39,714 nt of DNA from Ruminococcus sp. (GCA_017534835.1 JAFXVT010000004.1:1-39714); one strand, 5' to 3'; shown: positions 1 through 6,721, numbered from the stretch's first letter. Notes: a model not told the origin generated them from the letters alone. Numbers and translations are program-made.

Positions 1-738
1 AAGGCTATCGAGTCCGGCATCGACGTTATCGACACTGCTACATCGTGCTTCTCGGGCGGTACATCACAGCCTGCGACCGAGACTATGTTCTATGCCTGCA
101 AGCAGTACGGCATCGAGACAGGTCTCGATGAGGACATCATCAACAAGGTGAACGACTACTTCAAGCCCATAAAGCAGAAGTACGTAGACAGCGGTCAGCT
201 CAACCCCAAGAGCCTCGCAACAGACGCTCAGGCTCTCGTTTACAAGGTACCGGGCGGTATGCTCTCGAATATGATCGCCAACCTCACAGATATGCACGCA
301 ATGGACAAATTCGACGCCGCTCTCGCCGAGATACCGAAGGTAAGAGCTGACCTCGGCTATCCTCCGCTCGTAACTCCTCTCTCTCAGATGGTGGGAAATC
401 AGGCTGTTACGAACGTTCTCATCGGCGAGCGCTACAAGAACATCTCGAAGGAAGTAAAGAACTATATCAAGGGCGAATACGGTATTGCTCCCGCTCCTAT
501 CAGTCAGGAGCTCCTCGACAAGGTGCTCGAGGGCGCAGAGCCTGTTGACTGCCGTATCGAGGACCAGAAGCGTACAGGCGAGGATTTCGCCGCTGCAAAG
601 GACGCTCTCGGTGACCTCTGCCGCTGTGAGGAAGATGTTATGAGCTACATCTGCTACCCCGACCAGACTATGAAGTTCCTCAAGGACCGCAAGGCTCAGG
701 AGGAGAATGAAGCAGTTTACACCATTGAGGAAATGTAA
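1..738 (+). CDS. oadA: Oxaloacetate decarboxylase alpha subunit (carboxyltransferase), 5'-truncated by the window
   Basis: The reading frame is open from base 1 and already reads KAIESGIDVIDTA at the edge, so the gene begins upstream. What is visible is the end of the pyruvate-carboxyltransferase TIM barrel (SGGTSQPATE, about residues 19-28 of the fragment) followed by the conserved OadA/PycB C-terminal domain, including the PGGMLSN stretch. This subunit moves the carboxyl group of oxaloacetate onto biotin. No biotinyl domain is fused at the C-terminus; the carrier is a separate gene at 1160. The following genes code for the gamma, carrier and beta subunits, which argues for a sodium-pumping oxaloacetate decarboxylase rather than pyruvate carboxylase. 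The stop codon overlaps the ribosome site of the next gene. Substrate is inferred from family and context. Confidence 0.93.
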   Translation, partial: KAIESGIDVIDTATSCFSGGTSQPATETMFYACKQYGIETGLDEDIINKVNDYFKPIKQKYVDSGQLNPKSLATDAQALVYKVPGGMLSNMIANLTDMHAMDKFDAALAEIPKVRADLGYPPLVTPLSQMVGNQAVTNVLIGERYKNISKEVKNYIKGEYGIAPAPISQELLDKVLEGAEPVDCRIEDQKRTGEDFAAAKDALGDLCRCEEDVMSYICYPDQTMKFLKDRKAQEENEAVYTIEEM

Positions 739-752
739 GGAGGCTTCACGAT

Positions 753-1157
753 ATGCATATGGATTTCATTCTGCTCGCTGCCCAGACTACTGACAGCGGT
801 ACGAAAATGGAGATAGGCGACGCGGCGATAACTGCTGTGTTTGGCTATGCAGTCGTATTCTTCGGACTTGTGCTCCTGATGGGTGTGCTGTATATCACAG
901 GCGCTGTATTCAAGAGCCAGGACGCCAAGACTAAGGCGAGAGAGAAGGCTGTGCTCGAGAACGTGAAGAAGGAAGTCGAGGCTGCTCCGCTCACGGTAAA
1001 GCCGCTTGAGCTCCCGTGCGCACCCGGTTCTGCCGGTCACGTAAAGCTCCACGGCGTACCCGACAAGGAGGCTGCTATGATAATGGCTATAGTTGCCGAT
1101 AAGATGCAGACTCCGCTCAATGAGCTTCGCTTTATTTCCATCAAGGAGGTCAAATAA
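753..1157 (+). CDS. oadG: Sodium-pump decarboxylase gamma subunit (OadG family)
   Basis: A 134-residue protein with one strongly hydrophobic segment at about residues 27-50, then a charged, cytoplasmic-looking region and a short C-terminal domain. This is the OadG plan: a small membrane anchor that holds the carboxyltransferase and beta subunits together. OadG proteins diverge quickly and position is a large part of the evidence: it lies between the alpha subunit and the biotin carrier. An AAGGAGG site at 737-743, overlapping the upstream stop, sits 9 bases before the chosen ATG. The C-terminus contains GHVKLHGVPDKEAAMIMAIV, a fold segment seen in clostridial OadG-type proteins rather than the Pro/His-rich zinc tail of the Klebsiella subunit. 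Confidence 0.8.
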   Translation: MHMDFILLAAQTTDSGTKMEIGDAAITAVFGYAVVFFGLVLLMGVLYITGAVFKSQDAKTKAREKAVLENVKKEVEAAPLTVKPLELPCAPGSAGHVKLHGVPDKEAAMIMAIVADKMQTPLNELRFISIKEVK

Positions 1158-1159
1158 CA

Positions 1160-1561
1160 ATGAAGTATAAAGTTACACTTAACGGTAAGACATATGAAGT
1201 TGAGGTGGAGAAGGGCAAGGCTATCCTCCTCGACGAGTACGAGGCACTTGCTCCCGCACCGGCTGCTGCACCTGCGGCTGCTGCTTTACCGGCTGCACCG
1301 GCTGCTGCTCCTGCACCGGCTCCGGCTGCTCCCGTGAACCTTGCTGCCGGCGAGACTGTTGCGGCTCCTATGCCGGGAAATATCCTGCGCGTTGACGTTG
1401 CTCAGGGCGACACTGTAAAGGCAGGACAGATACTTGTTATCCTCGAAGCTATGAAAATGGAGAACGAGATAGTTGCTCCGAAGGACGGCACCGTTGCTCA
1501 GGTCGTTACCAGCAAGGGCGCAGTCGTTGACACAGGCGCTCCGCTTGTCATAATAGCGTAA
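1160..1561 (+). CDS. Biotin carboxyl carrier protein of the decarboxylase
   Basis: This 133-residue protein has a short N-terminal domain (1-29), an Ala/Pro-rich flexible linker (about 30-59) and a biotinyl/lipoyl domain (60-133). The biotinylation motif EAMKMEN puts the modified lysine at K99. Its job is to shuttle carboxyl groups from the alpha subunit to the membrane beta subunit, where decarboxylation drives sodium export. Only two bases separate its ATG from the preceding stop, and an AAGGAGG-like site lies at 1143-1149. In the Klebsiella enzyme this domain is fused to the alpha subunit; here it is a stand-alone gene, as in many Clostridia. Confidence 0.95.
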   Translation: MKYKVTLNGKTYEVEVEKGKAILLDEYEALAPAPAAAPAAAALPAAPAAAPAPAPAAPVNLAAGETVAAPMPGNILRVDVAQGDTVKAGQILVILEAMKMENEIVAPKDGTVAQVVTSKGAVVDTGAPLVIIA

Positions 1562-1573
1562 GGAGGGCAAACG

Positions 1574-2794
1574 ATGAACATAGTTGAGACCCTTGAAAAG
1601 CTGTGGAACGATTCCGGCTTCCAGAGCTTCTTCGTAGGCGATGGCTGGAAGAACCTCATAATGATAGCAATATCCTGTGTTCTTCTTTACCTCGGCATAA
1701 GAAAGAAATTCGAGCCGCTGCTGCTCGTCGGCATCGCGTTCGGCTGTCTGCTCGTAAACCTTTCGTATTTCGGACCTGAATCGACCGATGCGCTCTATCA
1801 TCCCGAGCTCTGGAAGGAGTTCCTCGATGAGGAGAGCGAGTTCCACCACAGCTACGGACACATAATGTCCAACGGCGGACTTCTCGATATTCTCTATATC
1901 GGCGTAAAAGCCGGTATCTATCCGTCACTGATATTCCTCGGCGTAGGCGCGATGACCGACTTCGGTCCGCTTATCGCAAACCCGAAGAGCCTCCTCCTCG
2001 GAGCTGCCGCTCAGATGGGCGTATTCCTCGCATTCTTCGGAGCTGTCTGCCTCGGTTTCACAGGAAATCAGGCGGCTTCTATCGGTATCATCGGCGGCGC
2101 GGACGGTCCTACCGCTATCTTCCTCACAACCCGTCTCGCACCCGAGCTCCTCGGACCTATCGCTATCGCGGCTTATTCGTATATGGCGCTCATTCCTATG
2201 ATACAGCCTCCGCTGATGAAGCTCCTCACAACAAAGAAGGAGCGCGAGGTAAAGATGGAGCAGAACAGAAACGTTACAAAGACCGAGAAGATCATCTTCC
2301 CGATAATCGTAGCAATGTTCGTTATCCTTCTTCTCCCCTCGACTGCACCGCTCGTCGGCTGCCTTATGCTCGGCAACCTGTGGAGAGAGTGCGGCGTAAC
2401 TGAGAGACTTTCCGACACAGTACAGAACGCTCTTATGAACATCGTAACAGTGTTCCTCGGCATCTCTGTCGGTGCAACAACGGCTGCAAGCAGCTTCCTC
2501 AACATCAAGACCCTTATGATAATCGGTCTCGGACTCACAGCGTTCGCGTTCTCGACTGTCGGCGGACTTCTTGTCGGCAAGCTGATGTACCTGCTCACAG
2601 GCGGCAAGGTGAACCCGCTCATTGGTTCAGCAGGCGTTTCCGCAGTTCCTATGGCTGCCCGTGTATCGCAGATGGAGGGACAGAAGGCGAATCCGTCGAA
2701 CTTCCTTCTTATGCACGCAATGGGACCCAACGTCGCAGGCGTTATCGGCTCTGCTATCGCTGCCGGCTTCCTGCTCGCCGTTTTTGGCAAGTAA
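1574..2794 (+). CDS. oadB: Sodium-ion-translocating decarboxylase beta subunit
   Basis: This 406-residue protein has about ten membrane segments and is the subunit that decarboxylates carboxybiotin and exports sodium. The diagnostic loop GGADGPTAIFLT is at 174-185; its Asp (D177) matches the sodium-binding aspartate of the OadB/MmdB/GcdB family. A second conserved stretch near the C-terminus, GPNVAGVIGSAIAAG, is also present. Start ATG 1574 follows AGGAGG at 1561-1566. It is the last gene of the operon: a strong hairpin terminator follows at 2810-2847. Beta subunits of the three decarboxylase types look alike, so oxaloacetate specificity rests on the neighbouring alpha subunit. Confidence 0.93.
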   Translation: MNIVETLEKLWNDSGFQSFFVGDGWKNLIMIAISCVLLYLGIRKKFEPLLLVGIAFGCLLVNLSYFGPESTDALYHPELWKEFLDEESEFHHSYGHIMSNGGLLDILYIGVKAGIYPSLIFLGVGAMTDFGPLIANPKSLLLGAAAQMGVFLAFFGAVCLGFTGNQAASIGIIGGADGPTAIFLTTRLAPELLGPIAIAAYSYMALIPMIQPPLMKLLTTKKEREVKMEQNRNVTKTEKIIFPIIVAMFVILLLPSTAPLVGCLMLGNLWRECGVTERLSDTVQNALMNIVTVFLGISVGATTAASSFLNIKTLMIIGLGLTAFAFSTVGGLLVGKLMYLLTGGKVNPLIGSAGVSAVPMAARVSQMEGQKANPSNFLLMHAMGPNVAGVIGSAIAAGFLLAVFGK

Positions 2795-2809
2795 TACCAG
2801 TTCTTTCAC

Positions 2810-2847
2810 AGACCGTTCGGAGCTCCTCTCTGAGCGGTCTTGCTTTT
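2810..2847 (+). terminator. Intrinsic terminator of the oxaloacetate decarboxylase operon
   Basis: Bases 2810-2840 fold into a 13-bp stem (AGACCG...CGGTCT with two G-U pairs) and a 5-base loop, followed by TGCTTTT. It begins 15 bases after the oadB stop. Confidence 0.75.
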
Positions 2848-2892
2848 GCAAGGGCTCTGCCCTTGACCCGCCAGAGACTCTGTCTCTGGACT

Positions 2893-3154
2893 CTGCCAAA
2901 GGCTCTGCCTTTGGAATCCGGCAAGGGTCGCGGACCCTTGTATCCCAGCTTCGTTGACGCTCGTAAACTCGCTCACCGTTTCCAAAAGACATACCGTGTC
3001 GTCGAATCATCCGCATTCTCCCGATATTTCTGTGACCGCGGCGACGACATCTATGCCGTTTGAAGTCAGTCAGCGAGTGAAACGAGCGGCAGCGAAACCG
3101 GGTTGCAAGGGACAATGTCCCTTGCCGGGGACGGGGGCAGAGCCCCAGCGGATT
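2893..3154 (+). repeat. Long inverted repeat, left arm
   Basis: Read in reverse complement, this stretch matches 3883-4144 over about 262 bases with only scattered mismatches, by eye above 90 percent identity. It contains an internal imperfect palindrome of its own (CGCTCGTAAACTCGCT near 2958 against CAGCGAGTGAAACGAGC near 3071), so each arm may itself be a mirrored unit. Similarity to the other arm continues more weakly outside these limits through the hairpin clusters. Confidence 0.9.
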
Positions 3155-3227
3155 CCAAAGGCAGAGCCCTTGGTGGGGTCAAGGGGCGAAGCCCATTGGA
3201 AAGTCCTTGCAAGTTCTAATTCACACA

Positions 3228-3264
3228 CACATTAGGTCTTTAGGGGTTTAGGTCTTGATTGATA
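3228..3264 (+). repeat. Inner inverted repeat, left copy
   Basis: CACATTAGGTCTTTAGG (3228-3244) is the exact reverse complement of 3798-3814. GGTCTTGATTGATA (3251-3264) pairs with 3777-3791 with one inserted base. The repeat sits between the left long arm and the 512-base centre and looks like a terminal inverted repeat. Confidence 0.8.
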
Positions 3265-3381
3265 AGATATATTAACAAGGCAGACTTTGGCTGTTCTGCA
3301 CAAAGGCGATTTGGCGTTATTTCCAAAACATATTTTCGCATTATCGACGCCAAGGCGGTTTTTCACCCATTTAAACAGCCA

Positions 3382-3420
3382 ATCAACAACAAATCAACAG
3401 TTTATCAACGAGTTATCAAC
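3382..3420 (+). repeat. Four phased ATCAAC repeats
   Basis: ATCAAC occurs at 3382, 3392, 3404 and 3415, spaced 10, 12 and 11 bases, that is once per helical turn. The last two read TTTATCAAC and GTTATCAAC, one or two bases away from the DnaA box TTATCCACA. This places them about 75 bases upstream of the promoter at 3491. A protein-binding array is possible; identity unknown. Confidence 0.4.
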
Positions 3421-3490
3421 CATCGGGTCCGCAGATGTCGAAAACCCGGTGTTTTTGTTTGTGCAAATCGGAGACTTTGCGGTTTTCCGA

Positions 3491-3519
3491 TTGACTTTGC
3501 GAAGTTTTTGTATTATAAT
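3491..3519 (+). promoter_or_regulatory. Orphan sigma-A-type promoter
   Basis: TTGACT (3491-3496), a 17-base spacer and TATAAT (3514-3519) make a near-consensus promoter. No open frame with a ribosome site follows it; the next likely signal downstream is the hairpin terminator at 3644-3725. Confidence 0.6.
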
Positions 3520-3525
3520 GTAAAT

Positions 3526-3725
3526 TACAGATATATAGAAAGTTTTGACAGATAAAAAAATAAAACATATAGTCAGAACGTCGCAAGGTGTAGATTGAAC
3601 AAAAGAAGGAAACGCATTACCTGTATTATCCGTTATCAGGGTAGGCATAACTTTTTCTTCAGTTCAGAAGTACGTGATAGAATGTACCGCCGGACAGCAG
3701 AAAAAGCTATGCCATTTTTATTTTT
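3526..3725 (+). ncRNA. Candidate small RNA inside the palindromic island
   Basis: The boundaries are predicted, not seen: start about 6 bases after the TATAAT at 3514-3519, end at the U-rich tail after the 3644-3713 hairpin. The hairpin has a 15-position stem (3644-3658 with 3699-3713, one A/C mismatch), a roughly 40-base loop containing smaller pairings, and is followed by ATTTTTATTTTT. Upstream, TTACCTG (near 3616) can pair with CAGGGTA (near 3637). I do not recognise it as 6S, tmRNA, SRP, RNase P or a known riboswitch. No start codon with a ribosome site lies in it. Confidence 0.4.
3644..3725 (+). terminator. Terminator-like hairpin of the orphan transcript
   Basis: GGCATAACTTTTTCT (3644-3658) pairs with AGAAAAAGCTATGCC (3699-3713), followed by ATTTTTATTTTT. 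The U-rich tail gives it the look of an intrinsic terminator, though the loop is long. Confidence 0.45.
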
Positions 3726-3776
3726 GCAGCAGAAGTGCAAACGGTGATGCACAGAGTAAACTTTAGCACTTTACAA

Positions 3777-3814
3777 TATCAAGTCAAGACCCCAAGACCT
3801 AAAGACCTAATGTG
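3777..3814 (-). repeat. Inner inverted repeat, right copy
   Basis: Reverse complement of 3228-3264: 17 bases match exactly (3798-3814), then a further 14-15 with one indel. See the left copy. Confidence 0.8.
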
Positions 3815-3882
3815 TCTTTGGCTCAGGTGTTGATTCTCTTTCAAGGGCTCTGCCCTTGACCCGGTCAAGGCTCTGCCTTAAC

Positions 3883-4144
3883 AATCCGCTGGGGCTCTGC
3901 CCCCGTCCCCGGCAAGGGACATTGTCCCTTGCAACCCGGTTTCGCTGCCGCTCGTTACACTCGCTGACTGTGTTCGGACGGCTTAGATGTCGTCGCCGCG
4001 GTCACAGAAATATCGGGAGAATGCGGATGATTCGACGACACAGTAGGTCTTTCGGAGACGGTGAGCGAGTTTACGAGCGTCAACGAAGCTGGGTTGCAAG
4101 GGTCTGCGACCCTTGCCGGATTCCAAAGGCAGAGCCTTTGGCAG
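3883..4144 (-). repeat. Long inverted repeat, right arm
   Basis: Reverse complement of 2893-3154. Differences are mostly single substitutions (for example TCGCG against TCGCA in one hairpin), and paired hairpin stems are largely kept, suggesting that structure may be conserved. The VanY-like gene starts 131 bases further on. Confidence 0.9.
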
Positions 4145-4274
4145 GTTCCAAGGACAGAGTCCTTGGAAGAAACAAACGAAGACATAAGTGAAAAGAAGAA
4201 GCAGCAGGCTTCCGGTCTGTAAGGGACACAGACCGATATATGTGTGGTAAATGAAAGAACAGGAGGATGAGATC

Positions 4275-5240
4275 ATGAGCAAGGTACACATCAACAAGGG
4301 CAGAGTCGCATTGACGCTCCTTGCCGTTGTTATCTCGATGTCAGTCGTTGACGGCGTGAGAAGAGAGTTCTTCCGCGTGAATACAAGAAGCAAGATAACC
4401 GAGGAGGGCACATTCCTCAGCAATTCCGGGGCAGGAAAGAAGAACGACCCCACAGCTCCGTTCACTCTCGATGCGGACGGTCAGCCGACAACAGCGTTTG
4501 AGGGCGTAATGAATATCGGTCAGAGCGAGGAGCTCATACCGGCGGACAAGCTCTCACAGGGACTTCTTGTGCTCGCGGACGAGGTTCGTCCTGTCTCGGC
4601 AGGCAGCAAGAGCGCTATGGTAGACCTCCTCGGCTGCAAGAACGAATATTACACGCTCATCGAAGAGGGCGTTATGCTCAACGAGGACGCTGCCGAGGCT
4701 CTGAATGCTCTAATGGCAGGCTACAATGCGGCAACGGGTCTCGATGATTTCGTTGTTTACGGCACGACCGAGACATTCACGGGTACGGGTTCCTACTGCC
4801 CGAGATATTTCCAGGAGTCCGTCACGGGAAATACCGTTGACCTCGCACTCAACGGACTCGGCTCAGTCATCGCCTTTGACGGCTACGACGAAGAGGGCTG
4901 GGTAGTGCAGAACTGCGCGAAGTACGGCTTTATCGTGAGATACCCCGAGGGCAAACAGGACAAGACCGGCGAGAGCTTCTGTCCGTGGCACCTCCGCTAT
5001 GTGGGCAAGCTCCACGCAGCAATAATGGACAGGAACCAGCTCTGCCTTGAGGAATACCTTGACTTCCTCAAGAGCTACACAGCTGACAAGCCGTATGAGT
5101 TCACATACGACAACGCAGCGTATGCGATATACTACATCGCGTCCGCAGGCGAGCAGACGAAGGCAATGGTACCGATCGGCGGAAACTATGATATTTCCGG
5201 CAACAACACCGACGGCTACATCGTAACATACAAAAAATGA
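4275..5240 (+). CDS. VanY-like (peptidase M15B) membrane protein, predicted inactive
   Basis: This 321-residue protein has one N-terminal membrane segment (about residues 10-28) and an outer domain that follows the VanY D-alanyl-D-alanine carboxypeptidase pattern. The C-terminal block is clear: YGFIVRYPEGKQDKTG then PWHLRYVGKLHA. The catalytic set is damaged. The usual SxHxxGxAxD reads QESVTGNTVD, so the first zinc His is Ser182 while the Asp (D189) stays. The catalytic Glu of EPWH is Cys236, with His239 kept. The SGYR motif is replaced by YGTT. An open frame extends upstream to 4251, but AGGAGG at 4261-4266 sits 8 bases before ATG 4275, so I chose that start. It may bind peptidoglycan stems without cutting them. 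No promoter is evident upstream. Confidence 0.75.
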   Translation: MSKVHINKGRVALTLLAVVISMSVVDGVRREFFRVNTRSKITEEGTFLSNSGAGKKNDPTAPFTLDADGQPTTAFEGVMNIGQSEELIPADKLSQGLLVLADEVRPVSAGSKSAMVDLLGCKNEYYTLIEEGVMLNEDAAEALNALMAGYNAATGLDDFVVYGTTETFTGTGSYCPRYFQESVTGNTVDLALNGLGSVIAFDGYDEEGWVVQNCAKYGFIVRYPEGKQDKTGESFCPWHLRYVGKLHAAIMDRNQLCLEEYLDFLKSYTADKPYEFTYDNAAYAIYYIASAGEQTKAMVPIGGNYDISGNNTDGYIVTYKK

Positions 5241-5254
5241 GGGGAGCCCCCTCT

Positions 5255-5350
5255 GGCAATTTCGCAGGTCACTGAGTACGGAACGCAGGTTTCCGACCCG
5301 GTGACCTTACTTTTTCCGAAACGGCAGCAAACGAGAAGGGTGTCCCTTCA
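5255..5350 (+). repeat. 96-bp tandem repeat, unit A
   Basis: First of two direct units between the two peptidase-like genes. Core: CAATTTCGCAGGTCACTGAG, a variable middle, then GACCCGGTGACC, so GGTCAC and GTGACC can pair. It ends in the small hairpin GAAGGG-TGT-CCCTTC, the same 3-base-loop style as in the 2848-4170 island. The 5241-5533 gap holds these units and a terminator but no gene. Confidence 0.8.
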
Positions 5351-5446
5351 GCCAATTTCGCAGGTCACTGAGTCCGTAACGTGGGTTATCGACCCGGTGA
5401 CCGCACTTTATCAGCAGCGCAAGCTAACGAAAAAGGGTATCCCTTC
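5351..5446 (+). repeat. 96-bp tandem repeat, unit B
   Basis: Second direct unit, exactly 96 bases after the first. GGTCACTGAGT and CGACCCGGTGACC are conserved while the sequence between changes, as expected for a conserved stem with a free loop. It ends in AAGGG-TAT-CCCTT. Confidence 0.8.
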
Positions 5447-5455
5447 AAGAAGGAT

Positions 5456-5487
5456 AGCAGGTTACCGCAAGGCAGCCTGCTTTTTTG
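5456..5487 (+). terminator. Intrinsic terminator before the S11-like gene
   Basis: AGCAGG (5456-5461) pairs with CCTGCT (5476-5481) around a 14-base loop and is followed by TTTTTTG. It would end transcripts from the VanY-like gene and its tandem repeats. Confidence 0.6.
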
Positions 5488-5533
5488 TTATATCTGTGCG
5501 CCGCAGCTCATATTATTGCTGTGAGGTGATTAT

Positions 5534-6667
5534 ATGAAGAGATGTCTGGCAGTTTTCACGGCACTGCTCACGGCTGTGCTCATCGTGCCGTTCAGGTCTG
5601 CTGCGGCGGAGAAGGAGATACAGGCGCAGGCGTACATTCTTGCCGAAGCCTCGACAGGTACGGTGCTTGCCGGCGAAAACACCGACAGGGAGCTCAACTG
5701 CGCTTATCTGAGCAAGCTTATGTCGCTGCTGCTCATCGCGGAGGACATCGAAACGGGGAAGTTCCTGCTCACGACGGAGCTGACCGCATCGCAGTCAGTT
5801 TCCGGGACTCAGGGAGCTGTGATATGGCTCGAACCGGGCGACAGGCTCACGGTGGAGGAGCTGCTGAAAGCCGTTATCATCGGCAATGCCAACGACGCTA
5901 TGACGGTACTTGCTGAGGCGTCGGAGAAGTCCGTAGAAGCGTTCGTTTCGCGTATGAACAGCGAGGCGTTCGATATGGGGCTGCGCGGAACAGCGTTCTT
6001 CTCGCCCTACGGCTATTACGATGAACGTGAGCATTCGACTGCACGGGACATTGCGGAGATATGCTGCAAGCTCGCGCGGTATGAGACCCTTCGCCCGTAT
6101 TTCCGGATGTGGAGAGACTTCGTGAGAGAGGGCAGGACAGAGCTTGTCAGCGAAAACACCCTTTCACGCACCTACGACCGCCACATCGGCTTCAAGGCGT
6201 GTCACTCGGACGCAGCCGGATACTGCGCCGCCGAGGGAGGAATGAACGGCTCGGGCACGTGCTATATCGCGGTGGTGCTCGGAGCTCCGGACGCGGAGAC
6301 GTCGCTCAGTGCGGCAAAAAAGCTCGTGAACAGGGGATTCGGCGAATACAAGGTCACGGCAACGATGTTCCCGGACGAGATGATGAAGCCGATGAAGGTG
6401 CAGGGCGGAACAGAGCAGGCTGTCGGCATAGAGCTGAGCGGACAGAGAAATATCGTCGTTCCGCGCGGAGTGAACGAGCTCGCAACGGTCACAGTCCTTC
6501 CGGAGCACCTCACAGCTCCCGTAAAAAAAGGGCAGAAGATAGGCACGGCAGGCTTCTACAGCGGCAGGGAGCTCGTCTGCGAGGCTCCGATAGTTGCCGC
6601 GGAGGACGTAGATGAGCTGAGCTTTGCGTTCATACTCAGAAAAACGTTGTTGAAACTGCTTAAATAG
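5534..6667 (+). CDS. S11-family (PBP5/DacF-like) D-Ala-D-Ala carboxypeptidase homologue, predicted inactive
   Basis: This 377-residue protein has a signal peptide (1-25, ending AAA), an S11 peptidase fold, the beta-rich PBP5 C-domain (about 270-355) and a C-terminal amphipathic segment (FAFILRKTLLKLLK), like the PBP5 membrane anchor. Family length and layout are normal, but all three active-site motifs are changed. SxxK reads Y58-L-S-K61, losing the nucleophilic serine. SxN reads N118-A-N120. KTG reads K221-A-C223, and the flanking GFK...AGYC confirms that alignment. The frame is intact and well coded, so it is not a decaying gene. The start follows GAGGTG at 5521-5526. It sits right after a VanY-like gene that has also lost catalytic residues. 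Confidence 0.8.
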   Translation: MKRCLAVFTALLTAVLIVPFRSAAAEKEIQAQAYILAEASTGTVLAGENTDRELNCAYLSKLMSLLLIAEDIETGKFLLTTELTASQSVSGTQGAVIWLEPGDRLTVEELLKAVIIGNANDAMTVLAEASEKSVEAFVSRMNSEAFDMGLRGTAFFSPYGYYDEREHSTARDIAEICCKLARYETLRPYFRMWRDFVREGRTELVSENTLSRTYDRHIGFKACHSDAAGYCAAEGGMNGSGTCYIAVVLGAPDAETSLSAAKKLVNRGFGEYKVTATMFPDEMMKPMKVQGGTEQAVGIELSGQRNIVVPRGVNELATVTVLPEHLTAPVKKGQKIGTAGFYSGRELVCEAPIVAAEDVDELSFAFILRKTLLKLLK

Positions 6668-6721
6668 TGCTGTTGAATTTGTGGACAAAGTACAAATGTG
6701 AACGGACTTTCATAAAGGTAC

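Larger units (their letters stand above)
2848..4170. repeat. Gene-free palindromic island (large imperfect inverted repeat with hairpin clusters)
   Basis: No convincing gene lies between oadB and the VanY-like gene. The island is organised as a nested palindrome. Outer parts (2848-2910, 3100-3200, 3840-3935, 4095-4168) are strings of short perfect hairpins with 6-9 bp stems and 3-base loops, such as CCAAAGGC-TCT-GCCTTTGG and CAAGGGTC-GCG-GACCCTTG. The long arms are listed separately. Inside them is a pair of A/T-richer inverted repeats (3228-3264 and 3777-3814), and at the centre 512 bases with a promoter and a terminator-like hairpin. No transposase, integrase or reverse transcriptase is present. 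Open frames in the arms are products of the hairpins, not genes. Confidence 0.85.

Noticed and set aside
2627-3115. Open frames in the palindromic island (for example 2627-3115 minus, 2954-3235 plus, 3856-4191 plus, 3983-4465 minus)
   Set aside because: They run through hairpin repeats, appear in several frames at once, lack ribosome sites and give Arg/Ser/Cys-rich proteins with no motif.
3387-3399. 13-base match CAACAAATCAACA between the island and the cellulase leader (36423-36435)
   Set aside because: In 40 kb a 13-base match in A/T-rich sequence is expected by chance many times.
3259-3555. Open frames in the centre of the island (3259-3555 plus, 3394-3648 minus)
   Set aside because: No ribosome site, the plus frame runs over the promoter, and the proteins show no recognisable pattern.
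5301-5537. 78-residue open frame through the 96-bp tandem repeat and terminator
   Set aside because: It exists because the repeat period is divisible by three; it crosses the terminator and has no ribosome site.
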